Source: Conidiobolus incongruus B7586 (Eukaryota; Entomophthoromycota; Entomophthoromycetes; Entomophthorales; Conidiobolaceae). From it: a stretch of DNA of 22,922 bases. The position numbers and the translations under genes are program-made. The notes under the pieces are model-generated. The model ran no database searches and was not told where the DNA came from. It saw only the letters and a program-made list of their open reading frames with translations. The DNA lies in the NCBI GenBank assembly GCA_000697335.1, contig JNEM01016858.1, forward strand, positions 1-22,922, in the 5' to 3' direction. Positions 1 through 9,729 of the stretch are shown here, piece after piece. Each line of letters begins with the position of its first letter. Position 1 is the first letter of the stretch.

Positions 1-1826
1 ACCTTCTTTATAAAGTTAATTAATATACAAATGAATTTTTTAAAAAAGGATTTAAATATAATAATACTAATAAAAAAAATTTGGTATATTTGTAAAATAT
101 TATATAAAATAATAACAAAGAAAGAAAAAAGATATAGTTATATATTATTAAATATATCCTTTTATTTTTCAAACCCATAAATTTATAACTTATCTTAAAT
201 AAATATTAAAGGTTAATATCTTTTTTGAAAGTTTACTAAATATATCTAAATATATTTATTTATTATCAAATAATATACTTTAATTATATATTATAGTTTC
301 AAGTAATCTAATATATATAATTATTTTAGTTATTAATTAAAATATATATATTTTTGATTTTATGATTCATTTTTGCAAGTTAGTATAATATCAAAAATTA
401 TAGTCAAATCTATATACAAAAAAGAAATATTTATAATTTATTAATACCTAATTTAAAAAAAATAATTATATAAATAAAAATCATAATTATATTTTAACAA
501 ATATAAACTTTTAAACTTTTTAAGTTTATTTATGAATTTATTATTTAAAACTAATAGATGGTAAATAAACAATAACAGAATAAATTTAACCAGATATTGG
601 AGTTAAAACTATATCTTTTGATAAATATAAATATTATTTGAAAATTTCAAAATGATTTAAAAGTCAATTGTCATATATAAAGAAAAATATTAGATATTTT
701 ATTCAAAAAAATATTAAAAGAAAATATAAATAATATAAAAATCAAAATTAACATACTTGCTCAAATTAATATAATAATGGAAGATATATTAAAGTTCTGT
801 AATTTTACATAATTAAATTAGTATTTTAATATATAAAAATATAAAAAAATAATATTAATATAAATTGAAAAAATTCAAAATAATTATTTATAATTATGTT
901 TAAAAAGAGCAAAAAGCATATTAAATAAAATAAGGAATGATTTTTAGATGATATCAAAGATGTTTACACATACTGTTAAGTGTATCAATTAAATTATTAA
1001 ATTATTAAATTTTACCGTTTTGAAATATAGAGCATATATATTATGAATTATAAAGATTATAAAATTTTATAGTTTTCATTTATTATAAAATTTTAATTTT
1101 TGATATTACAATTGAATATTGAATAATATTGATACATTAAATTTGTGATGAATTGTTTATTCAATTAATAAAAATAATTAATATTAAATTGAATTTGCAA
1201 AATATTACAGGATTAAATGTTAAGCTTGAATTATGATGTAGTGGACCAAAAATTTATTATTCATATTTAAATATAATTAATAAATGATGTGATAATATGG
1301 AATAATCTATTAAATGGTTTGGTTTATAATTCAAAATTTGATTGGATTTTGTTTTGATTTTATTTTAAATTTTGGGAGTTGGGCTGAATTTATGAGCAGT
1401 CTAATTATATTCAATGTTTCAATTTCACATAATTTCATGGGTTTATAATAAATTTAACTATAACAAATTTTCATAATATTTAAAAATAATTAATTTGTAA
1501 TTTTATAGTTGGTATTTAATTAAATGCTTATATATTGATAAAAATTATTTTGAACATATTATTATGAAATTTAGTGTTATAATTTTATTTCTTAATAAAT
1601 TGAATAAATTTTATTAATAATAATTATTTATATTTAATATTTAATATTTATTGTATGAAATATCAATCCTTATCAACGAATTCATTGTACCATATACTAA
1701 TGTTCGTAAAATTCTTAATGTATATTATTAATGTAATAATTCCAAATGGCTAACATTTTATTTGTAACAATTTGACATTTTAAGACTAAAAATGAAAATT
1801 GTGATGTATGAGTTTTGATTTGATAA
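1..1826. other. AT-rich spacer, no gene seen
   Basis: This stretch is almost entirely A and T with short homopolymer runs. It has no open frame of useful length on either strand and no splice-linked coding pieces that I could follow. Base composition becomes slightly less extreme from about 1200 onward, which may reflect old decayed repeat sequence, but no family is recognisable. It ends abruptly at the much more GC-rich LTR that starts at 1827. Confidence 0.6.
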
Positions 1827-2162
1827 TGTCACAAGTCAGGTGACTCCCCTCCCACGTAACATTCTTACTTCAACTGAATGTAAGAGTCATTCCCCCCTTC
1901 ACATGATAAGCTACTTCAACCCTATCCTTTAACCAGCCAATGATACAACCCTCCAGAAAACTCCAGAAATCCCACTACTCTATGCATTATATATAGAACC
2001 CAGAAACAGAGCGATTCTGCAGAGGAAGAGTTTGATCTGGTTCCTCCCAGCTATTTGGATTAAATCAATAAACCCCCCATCTCCCTGACATCTATCTGGA
2101 ATTCCCTAAATCTCTCTCTTTAATTGAAACTAATCTGGACACGGCTTTCCAAAGACGTGCTA
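1827..2162 (+). mobile_element. Solo LTR of an LTR retrotransposon (LTR 1)
   Basis: A 336-bp island much richer in G and C than its surroundings. It begins TGTCAC and carries a short terminal hairpin (GTCAC at 1828-1832 pairs with GTGAC further in). It has a TATA box at 1988-1996 and an AATAAA signal at 2067-2072, the layout of an LTR that starts and ends a transcript. The flanking 4-bp sequence ATAA (1823-1826 and 2163-2166) could be a target-site duplication, although ATAA is common here. No coding region or second copy lies next to it, so it looks like a solo LTR left by recombination. Its spacing matches LTR 2 at 9396-9729 almost base for base. Ty3/gypsy-like is the likeliest family from the TGTC start and 4-bp duplication, but this is an inference. 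Confidence 0.62.
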
Positions 2163-2578
2163 ATAATGATCAATTTATAAATTAACAGTCAAAAGCAAAT
2201 TAGTCATATTCATATTCATATTCAATACATATATTATCAAATTTTTAATGTGAATTTCAATCACCCAAATCTCTCACTTTATTTTAATACATTTTGATTA
2301 TAAATTTTAAGTTTTATATTATTTAAAAATAAATTATTCTAGTACAAAACTAATCAATTGTAATATATTAATTTTAACTGAATACACTTAATATCAATAA
2401 GTAAAATATTAAAAAAATTGGCGTTTCTAATAAGTTTTTGGTTTTTTACAAATTGATTGAGGCTGGAGTAAAATTTATGTTAGATTCAAAAAAAAACTAA
2501 GGTTCAAATCAAAATATATAAATAAGAAAATATCAAATATCAAATACTAAATAATATACTATTCAAAACAATTTTAAG
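2163..2578. other. Spacer and probable promoter region of the small secreted protein gene
   Basis: About 415 bp of AT-rich sequence between LTR 1 and the ATG at 2579. Several TATA-like strings are present, but in DNA of this composition none can be singled out. LTR 1 points toward the gene on the same strand, so it could influence its transcription. That is an inference only. Confidence 0.4.
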
Positions 2579-2904
2579 ATGAATTTAATTTATCAAATAT
2601 TATTGTTATGTCCGGTTGGGTTTGTCTTGGGACAAAGTAAGTAGTTAAACTTTCTATTGATATGTTTACTGATTAATTATTAGGTAAATGGAATGAAGGG
2701 TGTGTCGATCCACCTGAAGGCAAGGGATGCGTCAAAGGACTAGTATGTAGGTTTGATGAATTTTTGTATATCAATACTTGTCAATGTCCCAAAGATAAAC
2801 CTAATTGTCCTGCTAGTAAGACCAATGGTAATAAAGGTAAAAACAAGGGTAATAAAAAGAAAGGGGGTGCCAAGGCCAAAGCTAGTGGTGGAAATAAAGG
2901 CTGA
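2579..2904 (+). CDS. Small secreted cysteine-rich protein with lysine/glycine-rich tail
   Basis: Predicted 92-residue protein from two exons, 2579-2636 and 2684-2904, separated by a 47-bp intron (donor GTAAGTAG, acceptor ATTATTAG, phase 1). Only the spliced form joins an ATG and signal peptide to the cysteine-rich exon. Residues 1-19 form a hydrophobic signal peptide that probably ends near GQS. The mature part has six cysteines (26, 35, 41, 52, 54, 61), an even number that suits three disulfides. Residues 64-92 are a low-complexity basic tail rich in Lys, Gly, Asn and Ala. I do not recognise the family. The short length, secretion signal and disulfide-type spacing resemble fungal small secreted proteins or effectors, or a compact protease-inhibitor-like fold. 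An AATAAA lies about 80 bp downstream. The splice sites and the clean 279-nt reading frame make the gene model good; the function is unknown. Confidence 0.72.
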
Positions 2905-3518
2905 GGCAGGCCAGAAAGATTCTTATTGGATTTGATATAAATCTTCCTCATTTCACCATACATTGTAATATTATATAATCATATATAATAAAATACAGTG
3001 GGAATAATTTTTTTAATTTCAAAATCAAATTTTTTAATTGAGTTATATTCAAAGTCATTCATCCAAATTCGATGATATAATTTTAAAAATTCAATTTGAC
3101 AATATATAATTTTAATAACCTTCATTTACTAAATAGGTGTTAAAAAAGTACTAAAATTAGTTTGATCAAAAAAAATTAAAACTTCCCAATATAAGTATCC
3201 GTAATTTTTGACAATTTTTCATTGTAAAATATAACCAACTGTATAGTAATACTGATTAACTTTAGAAAATTTTAATTTGAATATTAAAAGCTCAATAATA
3301 TAAATCAAACAATTTCCACTATAAATACAAAAATATGGTAAATTTTATTATATTTGAATTATGAGCAATCAATTTAAAATAAGAGTTTTATCAATAATTC
3401 TATATAATTAGAATTTTTTTTATTCATTTGATTATTAGTTATAAAAAATGAATTAAATATTATAATTATTTTATTTGGGTGCCTTTCATTTATTAAAATT
3501 TCAATAATCCTTATCATT
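2905..3518. other. AT-rich intergenic region between convergent genes
   Basis: About 610 bp separating the 3' end of the small secreted protein gene from the 3' end of the aminopeptidase gene. An AATAAA near 2986 is the likely polyadenylation signal of the former. I see no gene or structured element here. Confidence 0.5.
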
Positions 3519-4622
3519 TTAATATTTGTTATTAGGTTCAGCTAGCTCTATAGCGAACCCCAACGATACTTTGGATACATCGATTAAATAATCAAAATCA
3601 ATATAATTCACAGTATCATTAGCAGAATGATAATTTGGGGAGAATTCTGCTTCGAACAAATAGCCCGTCCTATATCCCTGCTCAAAGTAGGATGCGTGAT
3701 CGGAGCAAGCATAGCCACATCTATCTTCGCCTACTGGGCTGTTAGTATACTTTTTGATCAAAAGTCTCAGAAATTGCGTCAGTGTGGGATCAGTATAGTC
3801 ATTTACAACTTGAATACGTCTCTGATCTTTGGTAGCATAACCCACCATATCGTGCTGCAGCATCGCCACCACATTTCGAGTTTTATTCCTATAGGTTTGG
3901 GCAATTGCTTGAGATCCCAACAGTCCAACTTCCTCGGCTGCAAAGAACTGAAACTCCAGAGTTCTCTTGGGTTTGAATTTAGACTTGACGAGAGATTCAA
4001 ACACTTCAAATAGGAGTGCAACTCCACTGCCATCGTCATCAGCACCTGGAGATCTTCCCATCACGGGGTTATTTTGATTGATACTGTCGAGATGAGCTCC
4101 CAGCACGACTATTTCATCAGGATTTTGCACTCCCTTGAGTGTTACTATGATACTGGGTTGATGCCAAACATGCTCAAATTTCTTTACTTCAATATGTCCA
4201 TTATACTTCTTAGCAATAGTTTCGGCATATTCTTTAACAAATTGGGCAGCTTGAGTTCCTGTTTTGGTTGCATAATATCTAGTATGAAACGAACTCAACT
4301 TTTTCAAAAATACTTTTGCTCGATCTTTGTCAAGCCAACGTTGGGCTTTCTTGGTCAAGTGTTCATACCTAATAGATGTTGGAATTTCAACATTGCTGTT
4401 GGCAATCCTTCGATTGGTAGGGCCACTTTGAAAAGTATTGAAGGTCCTGTCCATGAAGTGCTTGCCACTTTGCAGTAGTCCCAAATACTCTGATTCTGAT
4501 ATCCATTGAGGCGCTTCATTTTCCGATCGTTGTACTTTGCGATAATGGTCGGTCTGATAATTGGATTCTTGAGTTCGATATAAGTTAAAATAAGCTAGAA
4601 TGATTAATTGAATGAATTTCAT
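3519..4622 (-). CDS. Secreted M28 family zinc aminopeptidase
   Basis: Single-exon gene for 367 residues. Residues 1 to about 18 are a signal peptide and about 20-90 look like a propeptide, as in fungal leucine aminopeptidases and the Vibrio/Aeromonas enzyme of subfamily M28E. The catalytic domain carries the full set of di-zinc residues: His177 and Asp179 in GAHLDS, bridging Asp196 in PGADDDGSG, Glu230 (general base) and Glu231 in FFAAEEVGLLGS, Asp258 in QHDMVGY, and His332 in YHSANDT. Cys302 and Cys306 in CGYACSDH match the conserved disulfide of the bacterial homologue. The enzyme should remove N-terminal residues, probably hydrophobic ones, from peptides outside the cell. No substrate-binding domain is added at the C-terminus. 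The first ATG is chosen because it directly precedes the signal peptide. The gene shares its strand with the secreted protein gene at 5383-5949. Confidence 0.93.
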   Translation of the reverse strand: MKFIQLIILAYFNLYRTQESNYQTDHYRKVQRSENEAPQWISESEYLGLLQSGKHFMDRTFNTFQSGPTNRRIANSNVEIPTSIRYEHLTKKAQRWLDKDRAKVFLKKLSSFHTRYYATKTGTQAAQFVKEYAETIAKKYNGHIEVKKFEHVWHQPSIIVTLKGVQNPDEIVVLGAHLDSINQNNPVMGRSPGADDDGSGVALLFEVFESLVKSKFKPKRTLEFQFFAAEEVGLLGSQAIAQTYRNKTRNVVAMLQHDMVGYATKDQRRIQVVNDYTDPTLTQFLRLLIKKYTNSPVGEDRCGYACSDHASYFEQGYRTGYLFEAEFSPNYHSANDTVNYIDFDYLIDVSKVSLGFAIELAEPNNKY

Positions 4623-5382
4623 GATTTAGTTCAATTAATTTTATAAAAATAAACACTAAAATTGAAGTTTATGTATTCTTTTATAGTACAAAATATTTAA
4701 TTAATTATTATTTCCAATTAATTCAAGCATTTAATTCTTAATAATCTGTGCATTAATATTAATTATTTTAAAAAAATTAATTAATATTTTTAGTTTAAAA
4801 TTCATCTTTCAAATAGTTATTTTAAACACATAATTAAAAAATATTTTTGTGAATTAATTTGAAATTATATGATGTATAATTGACTGGTTAATAAAACTCA
4901 TTTTTCATAATAATAGAATAATTTAAATTTATTTTAAAAAATTTTAAGCTTTTTTCAAATTCATATTCATTCAATCAAAATTTATTATGAAATCAATATA
5001 TTTGATATAAAATTTAAATAATTTAATATATATAAATATTGGCTTTTATAAAGTTTTTATTAGATATAATTTTTAATAGATAATTTTTTTGGGTATTTTA
5101 TGGATATAGTATATTTCATTTTATCTCTCTTTTTCTAAAATTTACAATATTAATTGTAGATAATTTACATTTTAATACCATTCAAAGCAAATAAACTTAT
5201 TAGGGTATTGATTATTCAAATTAACTATATCTAATCTATCATATAATTGTATAATTATAATAATATACTCTATGACACAATATGAATGATTAATTTTACA
5301 ACATTTATATTTTAAACAAATTCTTATCTTTATTTTGAAAAATAATTAATAATATAAAATTTTTCAATAATTGAACTTTTTT
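4623..5382. other. AT-rich intergenic region, promoter side of the aminopeptidase gene
   Basis: About 760 bp of A/T-dominated sequence between two genes on the minus strand. It must hold the promoter of the aminopeptidase gene and the 3' untranslated region of the cysteine-rich protein gene. No coding frame, RNA gene or repeat is evident. Confidence 0.5.
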
Positions 5383-5949
5383 CTATACTGTTATTGATTT
5401 TTTAAAATTGGGATCGTATTTGGATTCTATAAGTATATCAGCTTGATGATTGGAGATATATTCCTCCTTCAATTGTCGAATATCGATCATGCCAGGATAG
5501 TGAGGACAACTGAAATTATCGTAATTAAAACAACTGAAAGTCTGGTCGGAGTATCTGATCATCCAGCATGGGGGAACTTCTTGGTGAGTAGCTTTAATCT
5601 CCGCCGCGGAAGAGTCACCATTGGGATAACATTTTAAATGTCGGAAATGATTCCACTGGGGTACTGGCATCTGGCGTCCCATATGGATCATACCGTCCCA
5701 CTGGGGGCATTGGTAAGTGTTGGATGAATACTCAAAGCAAGAGTAACTACCGTCAGAATTTTTCAGCCAGCACGGTGGGCAGTAACCCTTACACTTGTAA
5801 TTGGGTTCTCCATTAATTTGACATGTGTCGACGCCTGCAATCAATCCTTGCATGTTGGGTTTTGATATATTTTTGTCTGTATATGAATTTGCCAATATGA
5901 TTACAAAATATAGCAGTAACCAATATTCAATACTTAAAATCATATTCAA
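5383..5949 (-). CDS. Secreted cysteine-rich protein with two copies of a Cys/Trp module
   Basis: Single-exon gene for 188 residues of a family I do not recognise. An N-terminal hydrophobic stretch (about residues 8-21, rich in Leu, Ile, Tyr and Phe) looks like a signal peptide. The mature part contains two related modules, residues 58-90 and 126-157. Each starts PPCW, continues through SD and SCF-x-Y, and ends CP followed by GMI after four residues. Both modules keep three cysteines and the Trp at matching positions. They are joined by a linker with one further cysteine (107), and residues 43-57 add three more. The pattern points to an extracellular, disulfide-bonded protein built by internal duplication. 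Position beside a secreted peptidase and near another small secreted protein suggests a role outside the cell, for example host or substrate contact; this is inference. A TATATATA lies about 60 bp upstream of the ATG on this strand. Confidence 0.82.
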   Translation of the reverse strand: MNMILSIEYWLLLYFVIILANSYTDKNISKPNMQGLIAGVDTCQINGEPNYKCKGYCPPCWLKNSDGSYSCFEYSSNTYQCPQWDGMIHMGRQMPVPQWNHFRHLKCYPNGDSSAAEIKATHQEVPPCWMIRYSDQTFSCFNYDNFSCPHYPGMIDIRQLKEEYISNHQADILIESKYDPNFKKSITV

Positions 5950-6365
5950 TAATAACTTAAATGATCAGTCTCAACAAAATAGATTTCTAATTGATCCAAT
6001 CACCACTATATATACCATTAACACTGTAAAAAACAGCTGACCAAAAAAGTTTGAAAAGATTGAATTCTCCCAAATGTTACAATATTGAATTATACTCTTT
6101 ACAAATTTTCCCCAATTTGATACAGATTTTCAACAGCTCAATTGGATTGAAATCCTCTATTTTTCACCAATGATTTATATTCCGAATTTTTGTATAGTAA
6201 TCTTGAGTAAGGAATTTTATGGTGTTTTAGGTTTGTTGATTTTATCTGTGATTGGGAATTCAAATTAAATCCCATAAAATTTTTAATATAATTTATTGAA
6301 TATAAATATCAAATAAATAAGTCCTCTTGAAAAAATTCTAATCCAATTTCATTTAATTCTAAATC
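5950..6365. promoter_or_regulatory. Divergent intergenic promoter region
   Basis: About 415 bp between two divergent starts (5949 on minus, 6366 on plus), so it should contain both promoters. A TATATATA string at about 6006-6013 is well placed for the minus-strand gene. No obvious TATA box was singled out for the plus-strand gene. There is no coding sequence of note. Confidence 0.4.
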
Positions 6366-6740
6366 ATGAATACCATTATACCACCCACTCACGAGGAAGA
6401 CACTTTGAATCAAGAATTACAAGATTTGAAAAATTTTGAATATGGTTATACCCCTAATACCCTCAAATTTTCAACTGAGCGTCGTGTCTCCCTAACCCTA
6501 TTGGAGGGAGTTGAACTCACTTTGGAATTGAGTTTGAGAGGTTTTCAAGTAAGTTTTAATCAATTTATTGTTTAAATTGACTGATATTTGGTTTAGATAG
6601 TGGAGACAAAGCCTAAACAGAGTTTTGAGGGTAGGATTTTTGAGAGTATGGATAGTTTATTGAGTGAGTGTAGTCCTATGTATAGGAATAAGTTTTCGAA
6701 TTTACTATTGGATCAGTTGAATAAACTGGCTGAAGATTAA
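6366..6740 (+). CDS. GSKIP-domain protein
   Basis: Predicted 108-residue protein from exons 6366-6548 and 6597-6740. The 48-bp intron has donor GTAAGT, a CTGAT branch-like site and acceptor GTTTAG, in phase 0. The protein matches the layout of the GSKIP domain (Pfam family of the GSK3-beta interaction protein, formerly DUF727): an N-terminal acidic region, a beta segment around residues 38-60, and a C-terminal helix. The best signature is SPMYRNKFSNLLLDQL near residues 87-102, which resembles the SP-x-YR-x-x-F ending of human GSKIP. In animals GSKIP binds GSK3-beta through this C-terminal region and anchors protein kinase A; the domain also occurs inside the Clu1/CLUH mitochondrial protein. 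Here it is a free-standing domain like human GSKIP. The fungal role is not established. Without splicing the frame would run into intron sequence and lose the diagnostic end. Confidence 0.83.
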
Positions 6741-6871
6741 TAATTTAGTTTTAAGTCAACACTAATATTATTACTTGTTATAATGTCATTCAAATTGATT
6801 TATAGATGAATAAAAAGTACTTGAATTGTAAGATAATTATAAAGTGAATATATTTAGTATTGATTTTATAA

Positions 6872-6945
6872 GCTCCCATAGCTCGGTTGGTTAGAAGGTG
6901 GTGCTAAAGACGCCAAGCTGACATGTTTGATCCCTGTTGGGAGCA
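6872..6945 (+). tRNA. tRNA-Ile-like gene with anticodon AAA, possibly a pseudogene
   Basis: A 74-nt cloverleaf: perfect 7-bp acceptor stem (GCTCCCA with TGGGAGC), anticodon stem TGGTG with CGCCA, loop CTAAAGA giving anticodon AAA at 6906-6908, and discriminator A. The body resembles eukaryotic tRNA-Ile(AAT), with shared text around TAGCTC, GTTGGTTAG, GGTGGTGCTAA and ACGCCAAG. The anticodon AAA would read UUU (Phe), a decoding that eukaryotes normally give to a GAA tRNA. The D stem has two mismatches, the T stem has one, the T loop is TTTGATC rather than TTCGATC (weak B box), and the first TTTT run is about 54 nt downstream. These signs favour a decaying tRNA-Ile copy over a new decoder, but the intact acceptor and anticodon stems leave the question open. 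Confidence 0.62.
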
Positions 6946-9395
6946 TTTCAATTTATTATTCATCCTTTCATTATTATATTTATTGAATTTACATATCATT
7001 TTGACTCTTATATATATAATTACTATTTCATCATATCAATTTTCAGACCATTTTTCATATTTAGTTATCATAATTCATTTTTTAATTAAAAATCATTTAT
7101 AATTAAATTAATAATTAATTTGATATAATACAATTCATGATTAAAGTATTATTATTTTATCGTTGGATATGCTTAATTTTTTATTATATTCTATGAGCTT
7201 TTACTCCCATTTCCAATTTCATATTGGATTTTTGAATAATTATAATAAAATTTAAGGAAATATACATATAAATAAACTTGACAAAAAATATTCAAATATG
7301 ATCATTCTTCTATAAGTCTTGTATAAGGATTAATGGCCTCGAGGAGGTAAGCCCCAAGGCTAGTCCTAGAATTCTGGCTCAATTGACTGTTAGATAGAAA
7401 AATAATATGTTTCTAGCAGCATTGATGCTCTTTTCTATTTTTAAATGATATTGAGGACATCCAAAAGTCATGCTTGATGCAAGTTAAATATATAAATATC
7501 TATAATTACCATATTTTTTGCTTGTGTGGTATTTGTTACAAATAATAGTCTTATACTAAGGCTATTCTAATATTTGGTTAAGTAATTTTTACATAAATTT
7601 ATGATAAAATTTATAATTTTTCTAATTACTTTATTGAATTTATAAAATTTTTTATATTAAATTATTATATAATTGTTTATTTTATATAAATTATCACAAT
7701 GATAGTAATAATAAATTCTACCAATTTTTTTTTCATTAAACACAATTAAAAAGTTGATAGTTTGTTCTAAAAGTGTATGCACCAAGATCAAGGGGTAGAA
7801 TTTTTATTATATTTGACTTAAAAGCTTTGTTATCTTCTAATATTACTTATCACATAAGGAATAAAATAAAATACAATAGTTCACCAAGCTATAGCTTTTG
7901 AATGCAAAGACATGAATTGATTTTTTAACAATTGTTCAGTTATTTGGAATATCTCATTATTAGAATTAATAGAATATAAAATTACACTCTTTTTCAAATG
8001 TTTAAATGTAATTATTAATGTAGCGATAAGTTGATATTTTCTATTTATGTGCAAAGGTAGTAGATATTTTTAAAATAAATTAAGTTTAATTACAAGCTTT
8101 TTAACAAATGAATCAAGAACAATAATATAATATAACTCTTAAGATCAATATAGTAATCATAATGATCTAGTAAATTTAGCGTAATTTATTAATACAAGGC
8201 TCAAAATATTAATATAAATTAAATATATGATGTTAAAAGTCCGTGTAACTAATGAATGAGTGTATTAAACTATGTATTTAAGATTTGGTAAAAATAAATA
8301 ATATGTAAACTAGAGAGATAATGAATAAATGTGAATAAATCATATAATTGAAATTCCAAAGTATAATGATTGATTTAAATTTGCTTTTTTATTTCTGAAT
8401 ATAAATCTTTTTTATAGAAAAGTTGGTATTATATGTTTCTAAAAAATTGATCATTGCTTTATTTTAAACATTATAAATGATTTCCTATACTCATTGGTTT
8501 ATGTGTTAAAAACAATTTTTTTTCAAATATTTTTGAAATTTATGTTAATTTGATATATACTATTCCTCTCAAATTTGATAAGATGATTATTATAAATTCA
8601 TCTTACTATCTAAAGCCATTTTATCAATTTTTTGTCTGTGATTTAGAAAGTGTTTAATTCTATTGGTTTTTTATAGTTATTTTCTAATTTCTTAATATCT
8701 TTTTTAGGTTGTATCTTATTTTGTTTATATTTTGCAAAGTATAATTTATCATTATTTGCTAAGAAATAGTTACAAATTGTCAAAAGATCATTAATATGAT
8801 TAATTTTTGAATTAATCTTATTGATGACTTTGAGAATAATAAATTTATATTAGTTTTATGATGATATATTAAAAAAACTTAAGTTTGTAATAACAAGGCT
8901 TGATTTTATATGCAATAGTAATCTTACAAGCGATCCCATTAAAAAATTTTTTTATTAAAGCTTGGAGATTACAATATGGTAATTAAGTCCTGACCAAATA
9001 TCACTAATAATTTAATATACAAGCAACTGTTTTTTAAGCATATTGTACCTATTGATTGAGATTTTATTTTTGGTGTTCCAATGAGACTTTTGAGTAGCAT
9101 ATTTTTTGGATTTGATATTACTTACTCTTTGATTATACAGTTAATCAATATGACAGATTGAGTAAAACCTGAATCCATCTAAAACTCAAATAATTTTAGC
9201 CTTTCTTGCTCCATCTTAATATCTAATAATGCTGTATGAGATTCCAACTTATTTTTTATATTGGTAGCCAAAATATAGTCAAAATAGTTCATATTAGATT
9301 AAGAATGACAATAATAAATTTTGTGCTGTATTGGTTGAAACCAAATACTATTGTAAAATAATATCTAAGTATCTGTTCTGCAAGTGATAATATAT
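6946..9395. other. Long AT-rich spacer, no intact gene seen
   Basis: About 2.4 kb without a convincing gene. A small, more mixed patch at about 7330-7450 includes a GC-rich run (GGCCTCGAGGAGG) and resembles no element I know. An 8-bp inverted repeat (AAGTAATT and AATTACTT, about 7579-7632) may be chance. The 8700-9390 part is less extreme in composition and on the minus strand gives short coding-like stretches broken by stops, so it may be an old transposon or gene relic. I cannot assign it to a family. Confidence 0.45.
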
Positions 9396-9729
9396 TGTCG
9401 CGGATCGGGAGGTCCGCTCGCCTTTCAACTTTAACCGTCCGTCAAGATTCCAGGTGTAATCCACTCACAAATATCAGGAACAACCCTTGCACAATGGAAA
9501 ATTCCAGACTATAGCAGAAGCTGGAGCCTCAACACATTGGCCAAGGATCAACCACACTATAAAATAGTCACTGGACAGATATTTACTGAGGGATCACTTC
9601 GATCAGGGCCAAGCCCTAGATCTTGATATTTTAATAAAACTCCTCTAAAGTATCTAGTTAGCCGTCTTTGGCCCGTTTCATCGAGCTCACGTGATCTTTA
9701 TCGCAAGACTACTTTCCAGAAGCCTTGCA
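9396..9729 (+). mobile_element. Solo LTR of an LTR retrotransposon (LTR 2)
   Basis: A 334-bp island rich in G and C compared with the flanks. It starts TGTCGCGG and ends TTGCA, and an opening hairpin pairs GCGGA with TCCGC around 9400-9417. A TATA box sits at 9558-9564 and AATAAA at 9633-9638. The 4-bp sequence ATAT flanks both sides (9392-9395 and 9730-9733), a possible target-site duplication but weak evidence in AT-rich DNA. There is no coding region or partner LTR nearby, so it looks like a solo LTR. Distances from start to TATA (162), TATA to AATAAA (75) and AATAAA to end (91) nearly equal those of LTR 1 (161, 79, 90). The family is probably Ty3/gypsy-like; this is an inference. Confidence 0.62.

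Noticed and set aside
3627-4478. Open frames on the plus strand inside the aminopeptidase gene
   Set aside because: They are antisense shadows of a gene with complete catalytic motifs and have no motif of their own.
8780-9390. A transposon gene on the minus strand ending near LTR 2
   Set aside because: Only short coding-like pieces separated by stops are visible and no family motif is present, so I leave it as unassigned spacer.
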